From NCBI RefSeq assembly GCF_040183065.1, contig NW_027185501.1, forward strand, positions 310,001 to 374,000: DNA of 64,000 nucleotides, given 5' to 3'. The DNA is from Periplaneta americana (taxonomy: Eukaryota > Arthropoda > Insecta > Blattodea > Blattidae). Made by a program: the position numbers and the translations under genes. Position 1 is the stretch's first letter. Each line of letters starts with the position of its first letter. Under the pieces are notes generated by a model that was given only the letters and a program-made list of their open reading frames with translations, had not been told where the DNA came from and searched no databases. Shown here one piece after another: positions 55,401-64,000 of this stretch.

Positions 55401-56978
55401 TCTCAATGACCACTTTACGAAAACTCACCGTACAATCCCTAGCTCCATCAACAAACAGCAAACAATTGCTGAACTTTAATCTATGGACCATCTCCTCAAG
55501 AGAAAAATTTCACTTTTCGTACATTACACAATCTGACGTGAAGGAAGCCTTGAAAGGAAACACAACTACCTACAACAGAAGGACCGGACCACGGCAACAT
55601 TTCGTTATTAAACAAAATAATGGAGGTAATATTACCGACTGTGACTCACATTTTCAATGCCTCAATTATGACTTCGACTTGCCCACAACAATGGAAAGTC
55701 ACTTTTGTCCACCCACTTCCCAAGACTAAACCACAGACATCTCATGACCGTAGACCTATCATCATTCTGTCTTATCCAAAGCATTGTACACAAGCAACTG
55801 ACAGACTACTTAAACAAGTACAAACTTTTCTACTCAAGTTTCAGGGTCAGACATAACACAAGTGTTGCATTACTTAAAGTCATGGAAGATCTGTGTGAGG
55901 CCTGGGACAGACGTAAATTGACAATAATGACTTTACTTGACTTCAGTTCTGTAGACGTTGACCTGTTAATCTGTAAACTCAGACGCCTACACCTAGAAGA
56001 ACATATCCTGTGGTTTGCCTTTCACCTTAATGGCTGCCAACAAAATGTGATAGCTGGAAATTGTTCTTTCTCTTGGCAGACCGTGAGGTTAGGGGGGATC
56101 ATTTCTTGGGCTTCTATTATTTTCAGTCTATACAAACTACAATCTTTAAAGTACTGGTACTGCCGACACCATTTCTACGCAGACGACCTTCAAGTATACA
56201 TAAAATTCCACACTGACAAAATAAATTATGCAATATCTAAAATTAATGACGATCTCGACTCAATTTGGATATGGACACGGAAATTCCGACTTAAACTAAA
56301 TCCATAAAAATCACAGTCAATAATTGTGGTCATTGACGTTTGTTAAGCACTATTACTATATCAAATGTGTCTCCGATTAAAATAAATGGCACCGAAATTC
56401 CGTTCAGTAAATAAGTGAAGAACCTTATATGGATAAAAGTTTAAATTGGAACATTCAAGTTGCAGAAACTTCTAAGAAAGTATTCTTACCAATCCACTTG
56501 TTTAAGCAATTGAAGAACTTTCTTCCCTTTTTCCTGAAAAAGATTTTAGTGCAAACACTCATGATGCGCCACTTCAATTACTGTGATATTCTGTTTACTG
56601 GTCTAAGTGTTACTTTGATGCAGAGACTGCAATGTTTTGCCTGCAATATTCGCCGGGCTGATCACATAACACCGTCCCTCGAAATGTTGTCCCGGCTCCA
56701 TCTAGAAGATCACAAAAAAATCCACTGACATTTCCTCTTCTTTCATGTATTGCATTTCTCCACTCTTGTCTATCTCGTTTTCAAAATTGATCCACCACAT
56801 AATCTAGACACACGATCACAGCACTCCTCAGCATTGTCCTTGCCGCCGAACATCCTCATGCTCATCTTCTTTCAATGCGGCTGTTCCTCAACTCTGGAAT
56901 TCCCTACCGAGATATGTCAGACATCAAACCAATTTAAGAATCGACTAAGGAAATATTTTTCAAGCAGTTCTCGTTAAT
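55400..56978 (+). pseudogene. Jockey/CR1-group LINE, RT and C-terminus
   Basis: Plus-strand pieces in several frames: a fragment around NRRTGP and HPLPKTKPQTSHDRRPIIIL (start of the RT palm), then LTDYLNKYKLFYSSFRVRHN, LTIMTLLDFSSVDVDLLICK (motif A, with the usual KAFD changed to SSVD), and HFYADDLQVYIKFH (catalytic ADD). MDKSLNWNIQVAETSKKVFL, MRHFNYCDILFTGLSVTLMQ and a C-terminal QFKNRLRKYFSSSSR follow. Frameshifts and the altered motif A show it is inactive. It is distinct from the minus-strand LINE at 7.4-10.1 kb. The clade within the group is undetermined. Confidence 0.82.
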
Positions 56979-57567
56979 AATAGTTGTTTCAAGTTTCCCA
57001 ATGTTTAATGGTTATACGGATAAATGTTTAAGTCACCATCAACCAAGTCGCAAGCACGCTGTGTTACTTCTGTGCGCAAGGTGCAGGATCTTTGTCGGCG
57101 CAGAATGTAGTGCACTGGCAGCCTGCTTGCCTCTGTAATCTGTAGTTGAGTTTACCATTACGCTGTAGATGATTGGATAGTAAAGAAGAATACATCATGC
57201 ACTTTGATAAACAGCTTGTGCCAACACTAAATTACGCCTAAAGCCTAATAGTACATTATGCATCGAGCCTATAATGATAGTAATTAAGAGGCGAGTATGT
57301 TTGTTTATGAAACGAGCGCAAATAAGTTTCATAATTTTCATGCGAGCATCTTAATTACCATTATAGGCAAGTTTCATACGACTTTTTATGCTCGACCATA
57401 TTTCTAACTTGAAATTATTCAGAAGTATTCATTTTATTCATATCTAACTGAAGAGTGGAAGTGACCTTGTGCATCGCTTGTAAATTGTGAGATGTGCGCA
57501 GACGCGAAAATATTGATTTTTTTCCGAGAAACAATAATGTCATTGACCTTGTTATAATCTACAGAAT
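56979..57567. other. Unassigned spacer
   Basis: No coding or repeat signal identified; ends at the tetranucleotide tail of the next LINE. Confidence 0.35.
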
Positions 57568-59327
57568 AACTTACTTACTTACTTACTTACTTACTGGCTT
57601 TTAAGGAACACGGAGGTTCATTGCCGCCCTCACATATGCCCGCCATTGGTCCCTATCCTGAGCAAGATTAATACATTCTCTATCATCATATCCCACCTCC
57701 CTCAAATCCATTTTAATATTATCCTCCCACCTACGTCTCGGTATCCCTAAAGGTCTTTTTCCCTCCGGCCTCCCAACTAACGCTCTATATGCATTTCTGG
57801 ATTCGCCCATGCGTGCTACATGCCCTGCCCATCTCAAACATCTGGATTTAATGTTCCTAATTATGTCAGGTGAAGAATACAATGCGTGCAGTTCTGTGTT
57901 GTGTAACTTTCTCCATTCTCCTGTAACTTCATCCCGCTTAGCCCCAAATATTTTCCTAAGCACCTTATTCTCAAACATTCTTAACCTATGTTCCTCTCTC
58001 AAAGTGAGAGTCCAAGTTTCACAACCATAAAGAACAACCGGTAATATAACTGTTTTATAAATTCTAACTTTCAAATTTTTTGACAGCAGACTGGATGATA
58101 AAAGTTTCTCAGCCGAATAACAACAGGCATTTCCCATATTTATTCTGTGTTTAATTTCCTCCCGAGTATCATTTATACTTGTTACTGTTGCTCCCAGATA
58201 TTTGAACTTCTCCACCTCTTCAAAAGATAAATTTCCAATTTTTATATTTCCATTTCGTACAATATTCTCGTCACGAGACATAATCATATACTTTGTCTTT
58301 TCGGGATTTACTTCCAAAGCTATCTCTTTACTTGCTTCCAGTAAAATTCCCGTGTTTTCCGTAATCGTTTGTGGATTTTCTCCTGACATATTCACGTCAT
58401 CCGCATAGACAAGCAGCTGATGTAACCCATTCAATTCCAAACCCTCTCTGTTATCCTGGACTTTCCTAATGGCATATTCTAGAGCAAAGTTAAAAAGTAA
58501 AGGTGATAGTACATCTCCTTGCTTTAGTCCGCAGTGAATTGGAAACGCATCTGACAGAAACTGACCTATACGAACTCTGCTATACGTTTCACTGAAACAC
58601 ATTTTAATTAATCGAACTAGTTTCTTGGGAATACCAAATTCAATAAGAATAACATATAAAACTTCTCACTTAACCGAGTCATATGCCTTTTTGAAATCTA
58701 TGAATAACTGATGCACTGTACCCTTATACTCCTATTCTTTCTCCATTATCTGTCGAATACAAAATATCTGGTCAATAGTTGATCTATTACGCCTAAAACC
58801 ACACTGATGATCCCCAATAATTTCATCTATAGCCTATATGGAGTTAATCTTCTCAAAAGAACATTGGACAAAATTTTGTACGATGTCAACAAAAGTGATA
58901 TTCCTCGAAAGTTACTACAGTTAGTCTTGTCCCCCTTCTTAAAGATAGGTACGATTATGGACTCCTTCCATTGATCTGGTACAATTTCCTTTTCCCAAAT
59001 AGCAAGTACAAGCTTATAAATTTCTTCAGATAATGCGCTTCCAACCTCTTGTATTAATTCTGCTGGAATTTGATCGATACCTGGAGACTTAATTTTTCAG
59101 ATTTTCTATCGCAATTTCGACTTCAGAAAGTGTGGGTTCGGGTATAAATGGGTCAGCAGTTTGTATTTCAATTTCGTCCCGATCATTTGTATTTGGCCTA
59201 TGTATATTTAGTAGTTGTCCAAAATAGTTTTTCCATCTGTTCAGGATTGAATGAGCATCTGCAAGCAAGTCACCATTCTCATCCTTGAACACGTTTACCT
59301 TTGCCTGATATCCATTCTTGAATTCCT
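57568..59327 (-). pseudogene. Longest family-A RTE-like LINE copy (RT plus C-terminus)
   Basis: A minus-strand copy of about 1.76 kb. The upstream part (59292-59089) reads NRWKNYFGQLLNIHRPNTND and ends at IENLKN with a stop. Translation then resumes as KKAYDSV (motif A), with nonsense codons after MEKE and SVK. The 333-residue frame 58602-57601 is open: [20 protein letters not shown] (motif B), [20 protein letters not shown] (catalytic ADD), [40 protein letters not shown] and [20 protein letters not shown]. It ends with a (TTAC)n run on the plus strand (57568-57597). The endonuclease domain is absent because of 5' truncation at about 59327. Confidence 0.92.
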
Positions 59328-59980
59328 AACATGAATAACATGAACTAATTTTGATATAACCTGGAAATTGATTTAGAATTGGAAAACGAGATGACAAATA
59401 ATTGAATTTATTTGAATATTATTTACAATTAATGCTAATTATTATAGTAACAGAACATAACCTTCTGCGACAGTATTGGATTTCCAGCCTCTGTGACGTT
59501 TCCCTCGTCTTTCGATTGCATATCCGAGAATAATCGAAAACCTGAACTTTAATGAATGGGTGTACTTTAATGACATGCATTAAAGGACTGCTATCAGGTG
59601 TATAATTACTACATTCGGCATGGTCGAGCATAAACAACCAAATGCAAATAGTCTACATTATAGAAATACAAATACATTGAACCAATATAACTATAATTGT
59701 AGCATATACTTGCAACATCTTTTTAAGTGTAGTTATATAAGAAGGAAACAATACATTGTCAGTGAAAGTTAGCAATTTATAAATAAAGGTCCTACACACT
59801 GGGCATGTTGTAAAATATAAACAAAACATATTGACAAATTCAACGATAATACTGGAAAGATGGTTTCAAATTAAAGTGATCTAAATTGTGCAATGGATAC
59901 ATATCTCAATTAAGAGTCACACTTTCAGATTTAATCGGCACACACTCTTGCTTTTTGACATCTTTTGGTTTATATGAAAT
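59328..59980. other. Unassigned spacer
   Basis: AT-rich, non-coding; no repeat recognised. Confidence 0.35.
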
Positions 59981-60660
59981 GAACTATATTTGGACATAAT
60001 GAAACATAACTCTGAACCCTTAATGCACACTTTAAGTTATGATCACTGAGGGTGGCTCTTTCAGGGCCTTTGTTACGTTTCATAGCTGAAAATGAAGTTT
60101 CACACACAGAGGCCGAAGCAAACATTGAAATTAAAGATGCCTCAAGCCTATGGAGACAAGGGAATCTTCATTTACGAAATGGGCTGTAAAAGTCTAGCAA
60201 ACTACGTCTGTTCCTGTGACTGTCAGCCAGCTCAATGGCACATTTCAAGTTGTTTAGTTCAGTTGGACATCTTTGGGAGTATCATCAATATTTATTGTAA
60301 ACAGTATAGCAAATAGATCGAAATCCGTTTTTAGGCGACTTAAATCTTGAAATCTGTCTTCAAAGTCATTCATAAGAAAACAACTGGAGATTTTCAAGAT
60401 AACAGCCCGTCTCTAAGAAATCAGAGTCCCGGACCACACGTGCCAACCTGAGAATGACCAGGATCGCCATTGGACAGTCGACATTCCCATAATGACAGCA
60501 TATTGTTTAAAGCTTGATACTCCACAACATAATTATCTGTGATCAATTTGTATTTTCCAGCTGTGCAACAAGTTCTCCACTCATTTCCAGAAACAAATTT
60601 ATCTCTTCCAATAATTCGAAAAATCTGCACAGAACTTTGCTACATTCCATGAAGTCTGTT
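59981..60660 (-). pseudogene. hAT transposase C-terminus (FAM200/SCAND3-like type)
   Basis: Minus-strand frames read FLMNDFEDRFQDLSRLKTDF, then DLFAILFTINIDDTPKDVQL, LKCAIELADSHRNRRSLLDF and YSPF. A decayed ISMFASASVCETSFSAMKRN-like segment then leads to KCALRVQS near 60.03 kb. F...F..RF.D......F.LF..PF.....VP...Q.E...L and the ...CE..FS.MK..K block are typical of hAT proteins domesticated as FAM200/SCAND3-like. Stops are numerous. Upstream, 60630-60421 may belong to the same gene. Confidence 0.6.
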
Positions 60661-60902
60661 GCTTCCCATTCAGAATTAAAATTGTTTGTTGGTGTCAGAG
60701 GCCTTCACTTTAACGCGTTTCTTTCCATGATAAACAGGCGCCGACCTACGAGACGCCTCTACTACCGAGAAGATACTGTACACGTTACTGCTCCACTCGC
60801 ACCGTGCTCAGTCAGTTGGTTGTCAATGATTTGAGCTTTCTCATCATTATTATTATTTCTTATCATGGTTATTAAGTTACTGTCTCACAAACATTACTTA
60901 TC
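60661..60902. other. Unassigned spacer
   Basis: No feature recognised. Confidence 0.3.
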
Positions 60903-61088
60903 TACTTATGGCTTTTAAGGAAACAGCAGGTACATTGCTGCCTCACGTAAGCCCTCCATCGGTCCCTGTCCTGTGCAAGGTTAATCCAGGCTCTCATCAT
61001 ATCCCACCTCCCTCAAATCCATTTTAATGTTATCCTCCCATTTACGTTTCGGCCTCCCCAAAGGTCTTTTTCTCTCTGACTTCCCTCT
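60903..61088 (-). pseudogene. RTE-like LINE family A, short stub
   Basis: GGCTTTTAAGGAA, then TCCCACCTCCCTCAAATCCA and TTTTAATGTTATCCTCCCAT on the plus strand match the last 185 bases of family A (the [14 protein letters not shown] region) in minus orientation. Strong 5' truncation. Confidence 0.88.
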
Positions 61089-61571
61089 AACCTTCATTGT
61101 TTACTTTTACTTTCATTATTCACTTTCATCTTGTTTTACGACCTAGATATTACTGTAATAACTACTGTAACCTTATTGTATTCAATTAGAATTGGAGTGT
61201 GGCTGGGTGGAAGAGAAGGCCTACTGGCCTTAGCTCTGCCAGATTAAATAAATAAATTATTATTACCGTAATATGGATAACATTACAGTACTGGTAATGC
61301 TGTAAATCTCATTTTGGATTTTCTATAGCACACGACACTGAAGGTTTTTTTGACAAAAAAAAAATGGAAAAATGGTGTAATTTTCAGAGAGAAGGTAGAC
61401 CTAGTTAGGAATATGAAGAATTCATATAGGACGTCAGTTGGCTTTAAAACATTAGAAAATAAACTGACCGGCAAAAAAGTGGATCACTTTGTAAAAATCG
61501 AATCATCTATAATAAACCACCAATTTAGAGAGAGTATTATTAAATTGAATAGGTTTTATGACCAAAGAGAA
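61089..61571. other. Unassigned
   Basis: A frame at 61350-61583 reads VIFREKVDLVRNMKNSYRTS but has no recognised family. The rest is non-coding. Confidence 0.3.
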
Positions 61572-62800
61572 ATGTATTCATAGGCGGAGTTATGATGGAG
61601 GGGCATGGGGGGGCACTGCCCCCCAAACTTGTCTAAACTCTTTCTTTTATTAACGTTACAAAATATTGAATTTTCTTTTGTTTATGATTAAGTTTTTGCG
61701 CTTAAATTGACGAGTTAATGTCTTCAGATCATTGTCTGGACAATATTTATTTTAAATTTTTGAATGTATAAGAATTTCTATACCTCATTTGTGGAATGGA
61801 AGCATTGTAATGTTTCTTTTGTAACATCCTGTACTCGTGTGTTAAAAGTCTGCAGGTGTTCAACCGCCACAGAGAAATATGAATAACATATTGCACAAAA
61901 ATGCAGAAAAAAGAAAAGTGATCCGAGTATAATGTGTAAACTTAAAGATGGGATTAAATAAAATAATTCTGTGGTGTTCAGATAAGTCATTTTTTTTTTT
62001 TTTTTTTGTGCAGATGGAATTTTGTTCCCCAGATGAACACTCAGTTAAATTATACAAGTGAGTGTGCAAAAATCAAAAGAATACTAGCAGTTGATGTGTT
62101 TTATTTGTGTAGAAAGTTGTTTGCAATAAGGGTTCCAAGTTTAATTTCAATTTGTCTCCAAACTCATTTTTATGACTTGTCTCTCTGTACCCAAACAACA
62201 CAAAATTAGATATCTTCAGGAAAGCTAAAGATAAAAATATTTCCTTTAGCAGTGATACCGGTACGTAGTTTTATTGATGTATGCATGTGTTTGTGTACAA
62301 GAGAGAAAAAGAGGGAGATTGTTTTAAATTATGCCCTATTATAATTTATAGCAGAGCTACAGTTCAAGCCCTATACTAATAAATGGTTATAATCTGATAC
62401 GCTGTACTGTACCACGGTCAAGCTACAATGAGGGGAGGACGTAATTTTTTTTAGTAGGTTATTTTACGAAGCTTTATCACCATCTTAGGTTATATAACGT
62501 CTGAATGAGGTGAAGGTGATAATTCCGGTGAAATTAATCCGGGGTCTAGCACTGGTAGTTACCCAGCATTTGCTCATATTGGGTTGAGGGAAAACCCCGG
62601 AAAAAACCTGAACTAGGTAACTTGTCCCAACCGGAAATCGATCCCGAGCCATCTGATTTTGTGGCCAGATGCGCTAACCGTTACTCCACAGGTGTTGACG
62701 GGAGGACGTAAATGATGACACCATAACTGCGTTATGGGAATTCTATGGTTTTGCTTTGTCCCCCAAGGAAACTGTTCTCTCTCCGCCTATGGATGTATTC
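61572..62800. mobile_element. Non-autonomous hAT-type element, perfect 8-bp TSD
   Basis: ATGTATTC flanks both ends (61572-61579, 62793-62800). The element starts ATAGGCGGAG and ends CTCCGCCTATGG, an inverted terminal motif that, with the following GGGGCATGGGGGGGCACTGC-CCCCC stretch, is typical of hAT-type ends. Length 1213 bp, of which 267 bp are a later SINE and its target duplication. No transposase frame is seen; the interior is AT-rich. Confidence 0.8.
62433..62711 (-). mobile_element. SINE family S inside the hAT-type element, 12-bp TSD
   Basis: A 255-bp SINE (62445-62699) with the tRNA-like head at its right end: CTGTGGAGTAACGGTTAGCG (box A region) and GGGATCGATTTCCGG (box B, slightly altered), then GACAAGTTACCTAG, CTCAACCCAATATGAGCAAA and a T-rich (plus strand) tail. 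GGGAGGACGTAA is duplicated at 62433-62444 and 62700-62711. It is the most complete family-S copy in the window and is younger than its host element. Confidence 0.88.
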
Positions 62801-63040
62801 AAAATTTTTGGAGATGAACATAATGTTATAAAATGCCAGACCACCTCGTGAGCCACTTTGTATCCCTAACCTTTAGACTGTATGATTTATGATTTTACGA
62901 CACAGACCAGTAATGAAACTTTCATGTTTTACAATTGTGTGGTGGCCCTATTAATGAATTATCAATGCATCGCTCATTGTCTGTCGTAAATCAAAATGTT
63001 TCTTCAGTTTCTGTTTTCAATTTGATAAGTTAAAATGCCT
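62801..63040. other. Unassigned spacer
   Basis: No feature recognised. Confidence 0.3.
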
Positions 63041-63780
63041 CTTATTTGAGATGACATTGCGAGAGCTGTCATGTTCGTTGAAGATGGATGAATCATTCTT
63101 TATGCAGTTAATGCTATCGTAGAAGCATTCTATGTGTCCTACAGTGATTCTGTGAACTGGGAACCAACCTCAGACAATCAGAATCAGGCCGTGGTAGATC
63201 TACATCAACCAAGGAGGACAGGTTTCTGATTCTCTGTATCTTGCAATATCTCCACACGACTGCGGTCCAGGCCAGAAAGCATCTCGAAACAGTGAGGAAC
63301 ATCACTGTGAGGAGAGAAATGGTACACGAAGACTCCAGGAAGCCAATTTGGCCTCAAAAAGACTGTAATTTCACCATCAGCACAGGGCAGTGTGATTACA
63401 GTGCATGCGTCAACACCAGAATTGGACTGTGGACTAGTGGTCAATGGTGCCGTTCACGGGTGAATCGCGATTTTGCTTTCGGTTATCTGATGTTAGAGAA
63501 TGAGAGAGTGGGAAGCAATATTTGCCTTGCAACTTTCCCGAAAGAACGCTGTTTGGATGGTTCTGTCATGGTTTGAGCGATATCAGTTTTTGAACTCAAG
63601 CAAAACTTGTTTTCGTCGATGGAGGCGCACCAATATATAGTGGAGGTGTTAGCGGAACGTGTAATTCCCTTTGCATAACCATCCCCCTCCATGCTGCTCA
63701 CTGCCTTGGGATGCAGCCGGACTTAAATCCTATTGAACATCTGTGCATATGTAGGAGAAGTGGAATCTCAGGATCTGGTG
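63041..63780 (+). pseudogene. Tc1-like transposase pseudogene
   Basis: Fragments in alternating frames: IVEAFYVSYSDSV (helix-turn-helix), then VQARKHLETVRNITVRREMV. A decayed GLWTSGQWCRSRVN...DFAFG follows, corresponding to the WS.V..DESRF block with its catalytic Asp and Glu lost. GSVMV comes next, then PDLNPIEHLC near 63720, corresponding to the terminal SPDLNPIEHLW block. The order is that of a Tc1/mariner-superfamily transposase. Multiple frame changes and loss of the DE motif show it is inactive. Confidence 0.75.
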
Positions 63781-64000
63781 GTTAGCATGGAGGACACAAT
63801 ACGCGCACAGTAACAGTTACAGTGGCTTAATCATTTGTTAATGTAAGCCACAAAATGGATTACTTGAAATTTTGTGTAAATTACAACACTTTAGAACTTA
63901 AAATAAACTGCAAACAAAAAGCATTTTGATGACGGGATGAAGTGCACAGGTTACATGTTTTTTTCATTTTACAATATGCCTTAGTCAGAATGAAGAAAAA
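63781..64000. other. Unassigned right edge
   Basis: AT-rich sequence to the window end; may be the outer part of the Tc1-like element. Confidence 0.3.

Overview
This window looks like a stretch of a large, AT-rich, intron- and transposon-dominated insect genome, most likely a cockroach or another blattodean. Several non-LTR retrotransposon C-termini (for example those containing [20 protein letters not shown]) match a family I associate with American-cockroach-like genomes. That species call is from memory and unverified. I see no rRNA gene, no functional tRNA gene, no CRISPR array, no bacterial-type operon and no complete host gene. The only host-gene candidate is one possible exon near 51.7-51.8 kb (minus strand).

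Layout. 0-5 kb: a 372-bp-spaced duplication, a dead RTE-like LINE tail, a tRNA-derived SINE and two LINE 3' ends. 5-13 kb: a ZMYM1-like hAT pseudogene, an RNase-H LINE tail, a ~2.7-kb degenerate Jockey/CR1-group LINE (minus), hAT remnants, an 859-bp hAT deletion derivative with terminal repeats, a 190-bp LINE stub with perfect target-site duplication, and a SINE. 13-17.5 kb: a ~142-bp satellite array, an inverted pair of tRNA-like sequences, and a SINE split by a fold-back element. 17.7-20.1 kb: a P element with THAP domain, 35-bp terminal inverted repeats and an 8-bp target duplication. 20.4-26.2 kb: hAT-like and Harbinger-like remnants, a perfect 38-bp hairpin, a fold-back element and an R2-like endonuclease fragment. 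28-31 kb: one RTE-like LINE nested in another, and an R2-like LINE with restriction-like endonuclease. 32-38 kb: hAT fragment, 569-bp SINE, THAP pseudogene, inverted-repeat element, second RTE-like family. 38.15-41.18 kb: an almost intact DDE transposon with 18-bp inverted repeats inside TTAA. 41-49 kb: Penelope GIY-YIG fragment, several MITEs, tRNA-like fragments, Tc1-like fragment. 48.9-51.7 kb: a nearly complete ZMYM1-like hAT. 52-64 kb: more LINE copies, Tc1-like remnants, a CR1/Jockey-type LINE, a hAT fragment, and a SINE nested inside a 1.2-kb hAT-type element.

The genes do not form a pathway. The window is a layered record of transposition, with at least ten superfamilies represented. 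Nesting and target-site duplications allow relative dating at several points. The best preserved elements are the TTAA-flanked DDE element (one apparent frameshift), the ZMYM1-like hAT (few frameshifts) and the P element (clean ends, broken reading frame). All coordinates of degenerate elements are approximate at the edges.
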